64,000 bases of DNA from Legionella yabuuchiae (GCF_900640115.1 NZ_CAAAIW010000011.1:1-64000), one strand, 5' to 3'; positions 17,900-27,967 are shown, counted from the first letter of the stretch. The notes: generated by a model from the sequence alone, not told the origin. Translations and numbers: made by a program.

Positions 17900-19276
17900 A
17901 TGTTACTTGAACTTCTAGCAGCACATCAGGCATATAAAAGTATTTATAGACCAGGTAAGTATTCTACCCTAAAAACGCCTGAAGAGCAGCAAGCCATTAT
18001 TGCAGAATTTTCAAAGAGCATGGGGTTTGGAAAAGGCATGGAAGGCGCTGAGCTATTTACTCAATATCTGGAAAAACGTCAAAGTAGCATTCAGGACATT
18101 CGTGATAAAACCCTCAAAGAATTATCAAAGGATATTAAAGAGGATAATTCTAACCAAAACGCTCTTCGTAAAGAAATTGAGTCAATTACAAAGCCAGATC
18201 CTTCGTTTCTTAAGGAACAACAAGCCTATGAAACACAAATTGCGGCGTTAAATCGCAAAATTAATGCGGCTGATGGCTCATTAAACATCTACGAACTACA
18301 ACAAACGGTGAAACGTTTAGAACAAGAAGCATCAAATGCACTAGCCGCGCAAAATAAGAAGGATCTCGAAAAACTTACTAAGCTATTTAAAGATCCTGAT
18401 AATAGAAATCAGTTGGCTAAATTATTAAACATCGCATCTACGGATAACCAGAGCGATAAAAAAATAGATGCTGCAATTGAAAAAATTACTGATTCATTCA
18501 AAAGCTCACAATCAACCTATACCAAGGCAGCAATTGAGCCGCTTGCAAACAGCCACCGCGAAATACTTAATCAGATTGAGTCTGAAAACAGCCGAATCTT
18601 TGCTCTGGCTGGCCTCTACAATAAAAATGAAGCGATAAAAGCCTATATCGATCAACTCTATGAAAAGAATCGTAAATCTCCTGGTGCAGGTGTTACCATT
18701 CAAATTGGAGATGAAGATGGTAGTTCTGCTTTATTTAAAGGCATAAAAATTGAAGATTTGCCTGTATTAGAGACTCAAACTGGTCTTAATATTAATAAAC
18801 ATGGGAACGGTGAATTCTCAATTCAAATGCCAAGGCCATTATTTAGCACCGCTTATCATCGCGGTTGGAACAGTAAAATGAAAGAGGATCTCCAAAGCCT
18901 TGCCTTAATGGTGAGAGCGAGTGGTTATGACACTATTACCATGGATATTGATCATCCCGATCCTGAGCGTTGTATGAAACTTGCTGCAGAAGCGTATGAA
19001 GCTTGTCGAAAAAGTGGCTTTGAAAGCAAAAATATTACCCTCAAAATAAATGGCGTAGAGAAAAAAATAGATGAGGTATTTAAAGGCCGAAACGATCGCT
19101 ATAAAGCCATCGAAGAAAGAGCTCAATTCCTTAAGACCCAAAAAGAAACACTTACGCCTAAAGTTTCTGCTCAACGCACAAACCAAATTAAAGAGGATCT
19201 AATGGGAATGAAAAAAGAATCCTCTACGGAACAACCATCTGCAGAAACACCACCCATACACCAAGCAGCACCATAA
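17900..19276 (+). CDS. Coiled-coil protein of unknown function; candidate Dot/Icm effector
   Basis: 458 residues, no signal peptide or membrane segment. Residues about 45-240 are highly charged helical sequence with heptad character (for example 'DKTLKELSKDIKED', 'YELQQTVKRLEQEASNALAAQ'). A compact domain follows at about 285-400, with 'ITMDIDHPDPERCMKLAAEAYEA' features that resemble the LPD7-type alpha/beta domain seen in some Legionella effectors; that likeness is weak. The C-terminal 20 residues are rich in Glu, Ser, Thr and Pro, as in Dot/Icm translocation signals. It is a single gene with its own terminator, next to a MITE. Function unknown; effector status is inference. Confidence 0.7.
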   Translation: MLLELLAAHQAYKSIYRPGKYSTLKTPEEQQAIIAEFSKSMGFGKGMEGAELFTQYLEKRQSSIQDIRDKTLKELSKDIKEDNSNQNALRKEIESITKPDPSFLKEQQAYETQIAALNRKINAADGSLNIYELQQTVKRLEQEASNALAAQNKKDLEKLTKLFKDPDNRNQLAKLLNIASTDNQSDKKIDAAIEKITDSFKSSQSTYTKAAIEPLANSHREILNQIESENSRIFALAGLYNKNEAIKAYIDQLYEKNRKSPGAGVTIQIGDEDGSSALFKGIKIEDLPVLETQTGLNINKHGNGEFSIQMPRPLFSTAYHRGWNSKMKEDLQSLALMVRASGYDTITMDIDHPDPERCMKLAAEAYEACRKSGFESKNITLKINGVEKKIDEVFKGRNDRYKAIEERAQFLKTQKETLTPKVSAQRTNQIKEDLMGMKKESSTEQPSAETPPIHQAAP

Positions 19277-19288
19277 GCTATGTTTATT

Positions 19289-19320
19289 GGCGATAAAAGG
19301 CGTTTACGCCTTTTATCGCC
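19289..19320 (+). terminator. Strong hairpin downstream of the coiled-coil gene
   Basis: Perfect 14-bp stem GGCGATAAAAGGCG (19289-19302) with its complement (19307-19320), loop TTTA, followed by TTAAT. The T-tract is short, but the stem position 13 bases after the stop codon fits transcript termination. Confidence 0.7.
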
Positions 19321-19549
19321 TTAATCGTTCAAAATGCATTTTTGAACCATCCCAATCCTTTGATTCGGTCTTTTATAGCGATACATGCACCAACCCGTTG
19401 ACTCATTGAAACAAATTTTTCTGTTCCTTAAGCAAGAAATCTGGTATTTTTTCTTATGAAGGGCAAGAACTATACGCAATCAAATCCAAAAGCGATATAG
19501 ATTACAGAAGCCCTGGCCATGGACTTAAAGGCAGTAAAGGAGATTAGCA

Positions 19550-19708
19550 ATGAGCGCTAAGAAGTTTGAGGATTTTGAAGTAGGAATTGATGATTTGTTT
19601 GATGCCGCGGATGCAGGATGCCTCACCACAAAATTAGAGAGACGAAGACGAATCGAAGAGTTAGAGGAAGAAAAACGGCTTCGTGAAGAATTGTGTGAAT
19701 TTGCTTAA
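19550..19708 (+). CDS. PA3496-like small protein
   Basis: 52 residues from an ATG preceded by AAGGAG at 8 bases. The second half, 'RRRRIEELEEEKRLREEL', matches the conserved basic-then-acidic helix of the PA3496 family of short gammaproteobacterial proteins, some annotated as putative envelope integrity proteins. The first half is acidic ('FEDFEVGIDDLFDAADAG'). No signal peptide. It is monocistronic and convergent with rsmJ. The function of the family is not established. Confidence 0.75.
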   Translation: MSAKKFEDFEVGIDDLFDAADAGCLTTKLERRRRIEELEEEKRLREELCEFA

Positions 19709-19739
19709 AGAGTTTTTTGAAGTCGCTGTGTTCGTTATT

Positions 19740-19759
19740 CCCGGTTCTGAGCAACCGGG
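19740..19759. terminator. Hairpin between convergent genes
   Basis: CCCGGTT/AACCGGG (19740-19746, 19753-19759) lies directly after the rsmJ stop (minus strand) and 31 bases after the PA3496-like gene (plus strand). It could stop both transcripts. T-tracts are poor on both sides, so termination is uncertain. Confidence 0.45.
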
Positions 19760-20473
19760 CTACGTTTTGTAGACATCGAAACGAATCGTTTTGCCTGGAT
19801 AGCTTATCTGGGAGGGCTTTAAGGGTGGTTGGCGTTGTGGCCATTTTACGACGACCCTATTTTTGGCTCTTTTAAGTGAACTCTCCAATAGCTCTAGAGC
19901 ATCCTCATCGGCTCCTAACAGTTGTTGCAGAAGCTGCATTTCCTTTTTGACTAACGCTGATTTTTGTCGGGTGGGATGCATTGGATCCATATAGATGACC
20001 TCAGGGTAATCAGGTTCTGACAAGGCAGTTAAATACGATTTTGCATCTTCATGGTGTAAAGACAATAACGGCTTAAGAGACGAAGATTCATCAAGTCGCT
20101 TTAACCCATCTTTAAGTAAGGCGGCCATAATTGGGTTGCGCTCAATCATGATAACATTAGCACCAAATCCTGCTAGAATCGCCGCATCTCTTCCCCACCC
20201 AGCAGTAACATCAAGGATGGTTACGCCTGAATCTGGTTTGCAAGCTTGAATTAATCCTTGTTTTTTGCCCTCAAGTCGTCGTTTGCGAGATACGTCTTCG
20301 AAATCAACCGCCATAGGTAAAAACCTAGTCGTTCTTAATTCCAAACGCTCAGAAGTCAACGTCAACTGTGGGAATTTATCGTGATTGATTTCTAAATGAA
20401 GTTGGGCTGCAAGCGCTTTGGCATTTTCTCGCAAAGATTCCTCTGTATAACCAACAACAACGGGCTTAAGCAT
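19760..20473 (-). CDS. rsmJ: 16S rRNA (guanine(1516)-N(2))-methyltransferase
   Basis: 237 residues of the RsmJ (YhiQ) family, which methylates G1516 of 16S rRNA using SAM. 'ILDVTAGWGRDAAILAGFG' contains the SAM-binding loop (about 86-104) and 'VIYMDPMHPTRQKSALVKKE' includes the catalytic DPMHP variant typical of RsmJ. It overlaps gmhB by 8 bases and is the last gene of glyQ-glyS-gmhB-rsmJ. Confidence 0.94.
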   Translation of the reverse strand: MLKPVVVGYTEESLRENAKALAAQLHLEINHDKFPQLTLTSERLELRTTRFLPMAVDFEDVSRKRRLEGKKQGLIQACKPDSGVTILDVTAGWGRDAAILAGFGANVIMIERNPIMAALLKDGLKRLDESSSLKPLLSLHHEDAKSYLTALSEPDYPEVIYMDPMHPTRQKSALVKKEMQLLQQLLGADEDALELLESSLKRAKNRVVVKWPQRQPPLKPSQISYPGKTIRFDVYKT

Positions 20474-21008
20474 CGTGCGTTAATAAATAGGTTTCTACAC
20501 ATTCCAACAGGCTGTTGAATACCGGAACATGGGGATAAGCTTTAAGCCCAACACGGTCAGTCATCGTTGAGAATACTAGCAACGGCTTGGCGCCAACCGC
20601 TTCGGCGGCTTGAATATCAGAGACTCGATCGCCGACATAAGGAACCCCTGTGATCGTTTGATTAAAATACTCAGCGATCGCTAACAACATGCCCGGATTT
20701 GGCTTACGGCATGGGCAGCCATAATCAGGCATATGAGGGCAATACTCAATCACATCGATAGCGCCACCCGCCTCACGAACGCGAGTGAGTAGCGTTTCAT
20801 GAATCTTCTCTAGCTTCGCCTCATCATAATACCCGCGCGAAATCCCTGATTGATTTGTGGCGACACCAATGCGATACCCTGCTTTAGTCAACATCGCAAT
20901 CGCCTGAAGGCTTCCAGGTAAGAGCTTAAATTCATCAACCGATTTAATGTAGTGCATGGAGTCTTTATTAATCACTCCATCACGGTCCAATATAATAAGT
21001 TTCGTCAT
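20466..21008 (-). CDS. gmhB: D-glycero-beta-D-manno-heptose 1,7-bisphosphate 7-phosphatase
   Basis: 180-residue HAD phosphatase that removes the 7-phosphate in ADP-heptose synthesis for the LPS core. The catalytic 'DRDGVIN' (Asp8, Asp10) is at the N-terminus. A GmhB zinc loop is seen at 'CPHMPDYGCPCRKPNPGML' (Cys-X-His, Cys-X-Cys ligands), and 'YVGDRVSDIQAA' is the HAD motif with acidic Mg ligands. It overlaps glyS by 4 bases. The zinc loop separates it from histidinol phosphatases of similar size. Confidence 0.93.
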   Translation of the reverse strand: MTKLIILDRDGVINKDSMHYIKSVDEFKLLPGSLQAIAMLTKAGYRIGVATNQSGISRGYYDEAKLEKIHETLLTRVREAGGAIDVIEYCPHMPDYGCPCRKPNPGMLLAIAEYFNQTITGVPYVGDRVSDIQAAEAVGAKPLLVFSTMTDRVGLKAYPHVPVFNSLLECVETYLLTHDA

Positions 21009-23083
21009 TTCTCTATCGTTAATAAGGAGATATCAGCCACCCCTTGTAATAAGATTTGAAGGCGCGTTAAAAGACTGAGTCGATTTCGTTTAAGGGCTTC
21101 ATCATCTGCCATGACCATCACGTTATCAAAAAATGCATCCACAGGTTGGCGAAGCGTCGCTAAGTGGCTCAGTATTTCTTCATAGTTACCAATCAAATAC
21201 AGCGGTTTAACAAACTGCTCCATTTGCTGAATTTTCTCGAACAAGACCTTTTCTTCTACCTCTTGTAATAACTCCGATTTAACCTCTTGAAGCCCATTGG
21301 TTAAATTTGCTTTTTGCACAATGTTGTTGACCCGTTTACATGCGGCAGAAAGACTAACGGCTTCTGGTAAGTGCACAAAATCCATCAGTGCTTTTATACG
21401 CATATCCGTATCATAAAGCCAATCCTCCTGGCGCGCTCGAACGGCTAACACAAGATCTTGAGATACCTCTTGAGTTTGATAATAGGACTGCATTCGTTCC
21501 AAAATAAATGGGATTAATTCCTCGACCGCTTGGTGATTAAGTTTTGGGGTTGTCCTATAGCTATGTAATGCTTGCTGCACTAAGGTCGATAAATTAATTG
21601 CAGCGGGGGTTGCAATCAGCAGACGAACCACTGCCAACGCATGCCGTCGTAGTTTGAACGGATCTTTAACCCCTGTTGGCTTTTGGCCAATAGCAAAAAT
21701 ACCCACCAACGTATCCAGCCTATCGGCCAAAGATAACGCTGTACCAAGAGTGGTCGAAGGCAACTCATCACCAGAAAAACGAGGCCAATATTGTTCTTTT
21801 ATCGCAATGGCCACCGCTTCAGGCTCATGATCATTCATTGCATAATAATAGCCCATAACCCCTTGTAGTTCAGGAAACTCACCCACCATGCCAGTCATTA
21901 AGTCACACTTACACAGTTCTGCGCTTCGTAAAGCATGAGTTTGGTTCAGATTCAATGGTTGAATCAAGGCTTCCATTAAAGTCTTAATGCGCGTTGTTTT
22001 ATCTGCAAGACTCCCGAGCCTGGCTTGAAACACCACGGCCTCTGTGGCTTTTGCATAATCAGATAAGGATTTCTTTTTATCTTGCTTATAAAAGAAGGAC
22101 GCGTCACTTAACCGTGCGCGCATCACTTTCTCATTACCTGCCACGACTTGTTCAGGAGCTTCGCTAATAATATTAGAGACCGTTATAAAATAAGGCTGCA
22201 ATTGCCCTGTTGCATCTTGTAAAGCAAAGCATTTCTGATGAGCCTGCATGGAGGCAATTAACGCTTCTGCAGGGACTTCTAAAAACTCTGACTCAAACTG
22301 CGCCAGCAAAGGGTGTGGCCATTCAACAATTGAGGTCACTTCATCCACTAGCGGCTCTGGCATAATCGCAGTAAACTGATGCTCACGAGCCAACTTAACA
22401 ACCTGCTCAATTATGCGTTGCTTACGTTGAAAGAAATCTGGCTCAACAAATGCCTCTCTTAGTGCACGTTCATAATCCGAAGGCGAATCAATTTTAACGG
22501 GTTTAGGATAATGAAAGCGATGACCAACACTATCACGGCCCGTCGTGACGCCTAAAAGCGTGGTCTCTATAACTTCATCCCCAAATAATAAAACAGCCCA
22601 GTGAACCGGACGCGCAAATTCGTTTTCACTACTTCCCCAACGCATGGGCTTAGGAACCGGCAAACCAGCTATTGCTTCAGCAATCAACTCTGGCAAAAGC
22701 TTTTTTGTATCAGCGCCAGGTTTTATAGCTTCATAAATCCACCAGGAACCTTTATCTGTGTGCGTCTGACTTAATTGATCCACCGAAACGCCGCATGATC
22801 GAGCAAAGCCTTGCAAAGCCTGGGAAGATTTTTGTTGCGAATCAGAGCCTGCGGTCACCGCTGGCCCTTTACGAATAATAGTTTGATCTGGCTGAGTCTC
22901 TTGAACCTCTTTTATGAATACCGCTATACGTCGGGGCGTAGCATAGGATTTCACTAGACCAAACTGTAACTCAGCGTTCTTTAATCCAGCCATTAGATTA
23001 TTGGCTAACCCTTCAGCCAAAGGCCAAACGGAACCTGAGGGTAATTCTTCGGTACCCAACTCAAATAATAAATCACTCGCCAT
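21005..23083 (-). CDS. glyS: Glycyl-tRNA synthetase beta subunit
   Basis: 692 residues, the usual length for bacterial GlyS, which with GlyQ forms the alpha2beta2 enzyme charging tRNA-Gly. It begins '[15 protein letters not shown]', diagnostic for the subunit. An HD-like domain is present in the middle ('[22 protein letters not shown]' region, [12 protein letters not shown]), then '[19 protein letters not shown]', and a C-terminal anticodon-binding DALR-like helical part. It overlaps glyQ by 11 bases and gmhB by 4, so the four genes form one operon. Confidence 0.97.
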   Translation of the reverse strand: MASDLLFELGTEELPSGSVWPLAEGLANNLMAGLKNAELQFGLVKSYATPRRIAVFIKEVQETQPDQTIIRKGPAVTAGSDSQQKSSQALQGFARSCGVSVDQLSQTHTDKGSWWIYEAIKPGADTKKLLPELIAEAIAGLPVPKPMRWGSSENEFARPVHWAVLLFGDEVIETTLLGVTTGRDSVGHRFHYPKPVKIDSPSDYERALREAFVEPDFFQRKQRIIEQVVKLAREHQFTAIMPEPLVDEVTSIVEWPHPLLAQFESEFLEVPAEALIASMQAHQKCFALQDATGQLQPYFITVSNIISEAPEQVVAGNEKVMRARLSDASFFYKQDKKKSLSDYAKATEAVVFQARLGSLADKTTRIKTLMEALIQPLNLNQTHALRSAELCKCDLMTGMVGEFPELQGVMGYYYAMNDHEPEAVAIAIKEQYWPRFSGDELPSTTLGTALSLADRLDTLVGIFAIGQKPTGVKDPFKLRRHALAVVRLLIATPAAINLSTLVQQALHSYRTTPKLNHQAVEELIPFILERMQSYYQTQEVSQDLVLAVRARQEDWLYDTDMRIKALMDFVHLPEAVSLSAACKRVNNIVQKANLTNGLQEVKSELLQEVEEKVLFEKIQQMEQFVKPLYLIGNYEEILSHLATLRQPVDAFFDNVMVMADDEALKRNRLSLLTRLQILLQGVADISLLTIEK

Positions 23084-23978
23084 CGCACACCTTTAGCATT
23101 GGGAAACCAAGCGCTTCGCGCGCTTGGTAGTAAGCAAGCGCTACCGCTCTCGATAACTGCCGAACCCGTAATATATAACGCTGACGCTCGGTAACCGACA
23201 CCGCATGACGAGCATCGAGCAAATTAAACACATGGGAAGCTTTCATGACCATTTCATAAGCAGGCAAAGGCAACTGCAGTTTTACTAGCTGTTCGGCTTC
23301 TTGCTCATAATAATCAAACTGATTAAACAGCGCATCCACATTCGCATGCTCAAAGTTATAAGCCGACATCTCAACTTCGTTTTGATGAAACACATCGCCA
23401 TAGGTAACCGTTCCATGTTCAGTATCACTCCAAGGCATATCAAACAAGCTGTCATACCCTAAAATAAACATTGCCAATCGTTCCAGGCCATAGGTTAACT
23501 CACCGGTGACGGGTTTACAGACTAAGCCGCCTACTTGCTGGAAATACGTAAATTGGGACACTTCCATGCCATTTTGCCACACTTCCCAACCAAGCCCCCA
23601 AGCGCCCAACGTTGGAGACTCCCAATTATCTTCAACAAAACGAATATCATCTTTTAAAGGATCAATTCCTAGGGCACGCAAAGAATTGAGATATTTTTCT
23701 TGAATATCGAGTGGTGAGGGTTTTAACACCACTTGGAACTGATAATAATGTTGAACACGATTCGGATTTTCGCCATAACGCCCATCCGTAGGCCGTCTAG
23801 AAGGTTGAACATAAGCAGCCGACCACGGTTCTGGGCCAATTGCGCGCAAAAAGGTCGCAGGATGAAAGGTTCCTGCGCCCACTTCCATATCCAGCGGCTG
23901 CAAAATCACGCATCCTTGTGACGCCCAATAATGTTGGAGCGTTAAAATAATGTCCTGGAAGGTTTTTGGCTTTGTCAT
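23073..23978 (-). CDS. glyQ: Glycyl-tRNA synthetase alpha subunit
   Basis: 301 residues of the class II catalytic subunit. Signatures: '[18 protein letters not shown]', '[19 protein letters not shown]', '[22 protein letters not shown]' region (RYGENPNR) and '[21 protein letters not shown]' region. The alpha and beta chains are split here as in most proteobacteria. It is the first gene of the operon; about 250 bases separate it from com1, without another gene. Confidence 0.97.
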   Translation of the reverse strand: MTKPKTFQDIILTLQHYWASQGCVILQPLDMEVGAGTFHPATFLRAIGPEPWSAAYVQPSRRPTDGRYGENPNRVQHYYQFQVVLKPSPLDIQEKYLNSLRALGIDPLKDDIRFVEDNWESPTLGAWGLGWEVWQNGMEVSQFTYFQQVGGLVCKPVTGELTYGLERLAMFILGYDSLFDMPWSDTEHGTVTYGDVFHQNEVEMSAYNFEHANVDALFNQFDYYEQEAEQLVKLQLPLPAYEMVMKASHVFNLLDARHAVSVTERQRYILRVRQLSRAVALAYYQAREALGFPMLKVCDGE

Positions 23979-24130
23979 GTAAATCTCAAACAGAAGGGAA
24001 AAACTAAATGAATCCCGAACTACGCAGAAAAGGCATCATCAGACTGAACTAAATGACCACGTATCTTAGATGCCCTATAACCCCAAATACCTATGCCTCT
24101 CTTGTAGACCAGCCTATGCCTCGGGTTTAC

Positions 24131-24167
24131 CCAGGAGTCTAATGCTTGCTTTATTCTAGACTCCAGG
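24131..24167. terminator. Hairpin in the glyQ/com1 gap
   Basis: Stem GGAGTCTA/TAGACTCC (24134-24141, 24157-24164), extendable by CC/GG past an A-A mismatch. It lies 63 bases beyond the com1 stop. No T-tract follows, so Rho-independent termination is doubtful. The remaining gap (23979-24226) shows nothing else. Confidence 0.4.
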
Positions 24168-24226
24168 GACAAGCCAAGGCGCGTTAGAGCGGCAAAGAAT
24201 TGCCTGAAGTATACAATAGTTTGTAA

Positions 24227-24994
24227 TTATTTTCCTGCTTGCTCAATCAGGTTTTGCAACACTTCTTCACTGGCAGCACCTGGAATAAAGGCAGGATCAC
24301 TGTTTTTCTTAAATTGCCCTTTGGGTGTTGCAGCAACGATAAAGGCAGGTGTACCCATGAGGTTCATTTTTTCAGCCAGCTCGCGATTTGCTTCTAACGC
24401 GGCAGTTACTGTTTTACTGTCCATATCTTTCTTGAGCTTAGAAATATCCAGCCCAGCTGATTTAGCTGCATCCATAATCACCGTTTCATCAAGGCGTTTA
24501 TTTTCAGACAGCAGCGCATCATGCATGGCTTTATATTTTCCTTGCATCGCAGCCGCAAGAGCCGCCTTTGAGGCTAACTCAGAGCTTTTACCAAAGATAG
24601 GGAATTCCTTATAAATCACACGAAGATTATCATGTTTCTTAATAAGCTCACTGATCACAGGCATCATCTTTTTACAGTGAATGCACTGATAATCAAAAAA
24701 CTCAACCAGCGTTACATTTCCATTCGGATTCCCAGCAACCGCTAAATTTTCAGTAAACAACTGCTTTGCATTCTCAGAAATCGCGCTTTTTGCTTTTTCT
24801 TGCATGCTTTGTTGTTGTTTCTGCTGCAACGCTTGTGACACTTCCACGAGTACTTCTGGATTTTTAACCAGATACTCGTGAATAATTTGCTCAACTTCCT
24901 TTTTCTGAGCCGGAGTTAACGCATCTGCGGCAAGAACCGGGCCTGTTGCAACGCTTGCGAGCAAACCAATGGTCATCAGTGATTTTAATTTCAC
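24227..24994 (-). CDS. Com1/DsbA-family periplasmic thiol-disulfide oxidoreductase
   Basis: 255 residues from GTG 24994, which has AAGGGGAT 6 bases upstream; the frame is open further up but lacks such a site. Signal peptide 'KSLMTIGLLASVATGPVLAA', then an N-terminal helical dimerisation-like region (about 25-85) rich in Gln, then a thioredoxin fold with C104-I-H-C107 and cis-Pro loop 'GTPAF'. This layout matches Coxiella Com1 and Legionella DsbA2-type proteins. CIHC replaces the CGHC recalled for Com1. It probably forms or isomerises disulfides in exported proteins, including secretion-system parts. Confidence 0.9.
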   Translation of the reverse strand: MKLKSLMTIGLLASVATGPVLAADALTPAQKKEVEQIIHEYLVKNPEVLVEVSQALQQKQQQSMQEKAKSAISENAKQLFTENLAVAGNPNGNVTLVEFFDYQCIHCKKMMPVISELIKKHDNLRVIYKEFPIFGKSSELASKAALAAAMQGKYKAMHDALLSENKRLDETVIMDAAKSAGLDISKLKKDMDSKTVTAALEANRELAEKMNLMGTPAFIVAATPKGQFKKNSDPAFIPGAASEEVLQNLIEQAGK

Positions 24995-25086
24995 GCCTAT
25001 CCCCTTTATAGTTTTTATTAGTACATGAACGTTAGCACCAGCGAACTTTAAATTCAAGAAACTCAAGCTAACCTAAACCATTAAAC

Positions 25087-27234
25087 TTAAGTTAAATTCG
25101 CATAGGCCACAACCAACCATTTACTCCCATGGCAATCAAAGTTCACTTGAACACGAGTGTGAGCGCCACTTCCTTCAACTGCAAGGACAACGCCATGTCC
25201 GAATTTAGCATGATGCACCGATTGTCCCAGTTGAAAACCTGAATCATTATCCGCTGATGGGAAAGACGAAGGTTTAGAAACCGGCTGATAACTGGCTTTG
25301 GGACGTAACTCATCCAGATATTTTGCAGGCAATTCACGTAAAAAGCGTGAAGGCCGATGATACTCCTCTCGACCATATTGTCTTCGAATTTCAGCGTAAG
25401 TCAAAACTAGCTTTTCCATGGCTCGGGTCATGCCGACATAACAAAGACGGCGCTCTTCTTCCAGTCGACCGGGTTCTTCGACTGATTGTTTCCCAGGAAA
25501 AAGCCCTTCTTCCATTCCCACCATAAAAACAATAGGGAACTCTAATCCTTTAGCGGCGTGAATCGTCATCAAATGAACACAACACTCATGATCCCCTCCT
25601 TGCATTTCCCCAGCTTCCAAAGATGCGTAGGCTAAAAACGCCGTTAACAGTGGCATCGTTTCCTCGTCATCGTATTCGTAACGAAACTGTTTAGCAGCGT
25701 TGACCAACTCATGCATATTTTCCAGACGTGACTCCGCTTTTTCACCTTTTTCTTTACTGTAATGAGCATACAACCCACTGCTTTGGATCACCAGCCGAAT
25801 TTGCTCATCTAAGGATTGCTCTAATCCTTGTTGTTGCAATGACTCAATAATACCCACAAACGTTGCGAGCGCCGTGGCTGCTCGCTGGTTTAACTGATTT
25901 TGGTGCAACAATGTATTGGTAGCAGTCCATAAAGAACATGACGAATCGCGAGCTAAGGCACGAATTTCATCCAATGTTTTTTCACCGATTCCACGGGTCG
26001 GGAAATTAATAATGCGCTCAAATGAAGCATCATCATGCGGATTCGCTATCAAGCGTAAATAGGCCAAACTATCTTTAATCTCAGCGCGCTCAAAAAATCG
26101 CACGCCGCCATAAATGCGATAAGCAATACCCGCGCGCAACAGCGATTCCTCAATCACCCGCGATTGAGCATTGGAACGGTATAAAATGGCTATCTCGTCT
26201 AAAGGACGTCCTCGGCTTAGTTCTAAATCAATACGTTCTGCGACAAACCGGGCTTCTTCCAATTCATTGAACGCGCTAAACACCAGGATTGATTCACCGG
26301 TAAGTCCTGCCGTCCACAGTTCTTTACCCATACGTGAACGATTATGATTAATCAGAGCATTCGCCGCGTTTAAAATGGTTGCGGTTGAACGATAATTTTG
26401 TTCCAATCGGATCACTTTCGTCGCGAGAAAGTCTTTTGTAAATCGTTGAATGTTCTCAACTTTAGCTCCTCTCCAGCCATAGATAGATTGATCATCATCC
26501 CCAACCGCCATCACTGCGGCCTGCTCACCTGCTAACAGCTTAATCCAGGCGTATTGGATCGTGTTGGTGTCTTGAAATTCATCCACTAAAATCGCCTGAA
26601 ACCGTTGCTGATAATGAGCTAAAAGTTCCGGATTATCACGTAAAAGCTCATGACAACGCAGTAAGAGTTCTGCAAAATCAATCACGCCTGCGGTTTGGCA
26701 GGCTTGTTCATACGCATGATAGATACGCACGAGGGTACGAGAAGGGCCATAATCTGGGGCTTGGATATGATGTGGTCGTAAGCCTTCGTCCTTTTTTCCA
26801 TTGATAAACGATTGAGCTTGTTTCACCGGCCATTGATCGACATCAAGATTTAATGAAGTGATCACGCGCTTTAGAAGTCTTGCTTGATCGTCACTATCAA
26901 GAATATGAAACTGTTCGGGTAATTTAGCGTCTTTAAAATGTCTGCGAAGCATGCGATGGCATAAGCCATGGAACGTGCCTACCCACAAGCCTTGCACAGG
27001 ACAAGCAAGAAGCTCTGTAAGTCGAGCTTTCATTTCTCCGGCCGCTTTATTAGTAAACGTCACCGCAAGTATTGAATGAGGAGAAAGCCCTTCGTGCTCA
27101 ATCAACCAGGCAATTCGGCTCACCAACACCCGAGTTTTCCCGCTTCCAGCCCCCGCCAACACTAGCATATTACCCATTGGGGCGGTTACAGCAAGCTGTT
27201 GTGGTTCATTTAATCCATGCACAAAGGAAGACAT
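25087..27234 (-). CDS. uvrD: ATP-dependent DNA helicase II, UvrD/PcrA type
   Basis: 715 residues of superfamily 1A helicase acting in excision repair and mismatch repair. Motifs in order: 'GAGSGKT' (28-34), 'AVTFTNKAA', 'VDEFQDTN' (Walker B), 'GDDDQSIYGWRGA', 'LEQNYRST', 'LMTIHAAKGLEFP', 'EEERRLCYVGMTRA'. The C-terminal Tudor-like tail is present ('QSVHHAKFGHGVVLAVEGSG'), as in UvrD. ATG 27234 gives the expected 'SFVHGLNEPQ' start; the TTG 4 codons earlier is not needed. Confidence 0.96.
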   Translation of the reverse strand: MSSFVHGLNEPQQLAVTAPMGNMLVLAGAGSGKTRVLVSRIAWLIEHEGLSPHSILAVTFTNKAAGEMKARLTELLACPVQGLWVGTFHGLCHRMLRRHFKDAKLPEQFHILDSDDQARLLKRVITSLNLDVDQWPVKQAQSFINGKKDEGLRPHHIQAPDYGPSRTLVRIYHAYEQACQTAGVIDFAELLLRCHELLRDNPELLAHYQQRFQAILVDEFQDTNTIQYAWIKLLAGEQAAVMAVGDDDQSIYGWRGAKVENIQRFTKDFLATKVIRLEQNYRSTATILNAANALINHNRSRMGKELWTAGLTGESILVFSAFNELEEARFVAERIDLELSRGRPLDEIAILYRSNAQSRVIEESLLRAGIAYRIYGGVRFFERAEIKDSLAYLRLIANPHDDASFERIINFPTRGIGEKTLDEIRALARDSSCSLWTATNTLLHQNQLNQRAATALATFVGIIESLQQQGLEQSLDEQIRLVIQSSGLYAHYSKEKGEKAESRLENMHELVNAAKQFRYEYDDEETMPLLTAFLAYASLEAGEMQGGDHECCVHLMTIHAAKGLEFPIVFMVGMEEGLFPGKQSVEEPGRLEEERRLCYVGMTRAMEKLVLTYAEIRRQYGREEYHRPSRFLRELPAKYLDELRPKASYQPVSKPSSFPSADNDSGFQLGQSVHHAKFGHGVVLAVEGSGAHTRVQVNFDCHGSKWLVVAYANLT

Positions 27235-27324
27235 ACAAAGTTCCAACTAAAAAACAATGGCGACATTATTATAAATTTAGCAGCTAATTGCCAGAAACCT
27301 GTATTAATGAGACGACCCAGACTA

Positions 27325-27403
27325 TATACCCGTAATCTTTCAAAATGCGTGATTTATGCTTTTTCTTTTTCGCCCTGCCGCATTTTGAAAGATTACGGGT
27401 ATA
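27325..27403. repeat. 79-bp palindromic element, TATACCC family
   Basis: Perfect 25-bp inverted repeats, starting TATACCCGTAATC, at 27325-27349 and 27379-27403, with a 29-base pyrimidine-rich loop. Ends TA-TACCC suggest insertion at TA. It lies between the divergent uvrD and dtd genes. A related shorter element is at 3539-3588 and a decayed one at 52180-52246. Confidence 0.75.
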
Positions 27404-27444
27404 TTATTGTTTGAAACCCTGTGTTAGAGTTTCAAGCTTGTTAA

Positions 27445-27450
27445 TATAAT
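27445..27450 (+). promoter_or_regulatory. -10 box of dtd, possibly giving a leaderless mRNA
   Basis: A perfect TATAAT ends 9 bases before the dtd ATG (27460), so transcription would begin at about 27457. No Shine-Dalgarno exists between them. The -35 match (TGTTAG, 17-base spacer) is weak. Confidence 0.45.
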
Positions 27451-27459
27451 TTATGCCCG

Positions 27460-27897
27460 ATGCTCATTGTGATTCAAAGAGTCAAGCACGCGTCCGTAAC
27501 CGTTGCTGAAGAAATCATTGGCCAAATTAAACAAGGGTTAGTGATCTTATGTGGATTCGAAAAAGAAGATTCGAACGACACTGTAAGCTCTATGTTAGAG
27601 CGATGTCTCAAATATCGTATTATGGAAGACCACCAGGGTAAAATGAATTTAAGCCTTCAAGAGGTTAAAGGCGGCTTATTGTTAGTACCACAATTTACCT
27701 TGTTGGCTGATACAAGCCGCGGTTTACGACCCAGTTTTACCAAGGGAGCGCCACCAGAGCAAGGGCGGCAATTATTTGATGATCTCGTTCAATTGGCCAA
27801 ACAACGATACGACATGGTTGAAACCGGCCGCTTTGGCGCAGAAATGCAAGTCAATTTATGCAACGATGGGCCGGTCACGTTTGTGATGTCGTTTTAA
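27460..27897 (+). CDS. dtd: D-aminoacyl-tRNA deacylase
   Basis: 145 residues, family length. It hydrolyses D-aminoacyl-tRNAs, preventing D-amino acids from entering proteins. Opening 'IQRVKHASVTV', the 'PQFTLLADTSRGLRPSF' segment and the C-terminal 'GPVTFVM' Gly-cisPro motif, which enforces D-specificity across the dimer, are all present. The first motif is normally SQFTL as I recall it; Pro replaces that Ser here. There is no Shine-Dalgarno, and a TATAAT lies just upstream. Confidence 0.94.
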   Translation: MLIVIQRVKHASVTVAEEIIGQIKQGLVILCGFEKEDSNDTVSSMLERCLKYRIMEDHQGKMNLSLQEVKGGLLLVPQFTLLADTSRGLRPSFTKGAPPEQGRQLFDDLVQLAKQRYDMVETGRFGAEMQVNLCNDGPVTFVMSF

Positions 27898-27967
27898 TTT
27901 GCTAGAATAACTATACTTCGGATAATAACTTGTTGAACCCAATTCTTTTTCAAGGAACAGAAAACTC

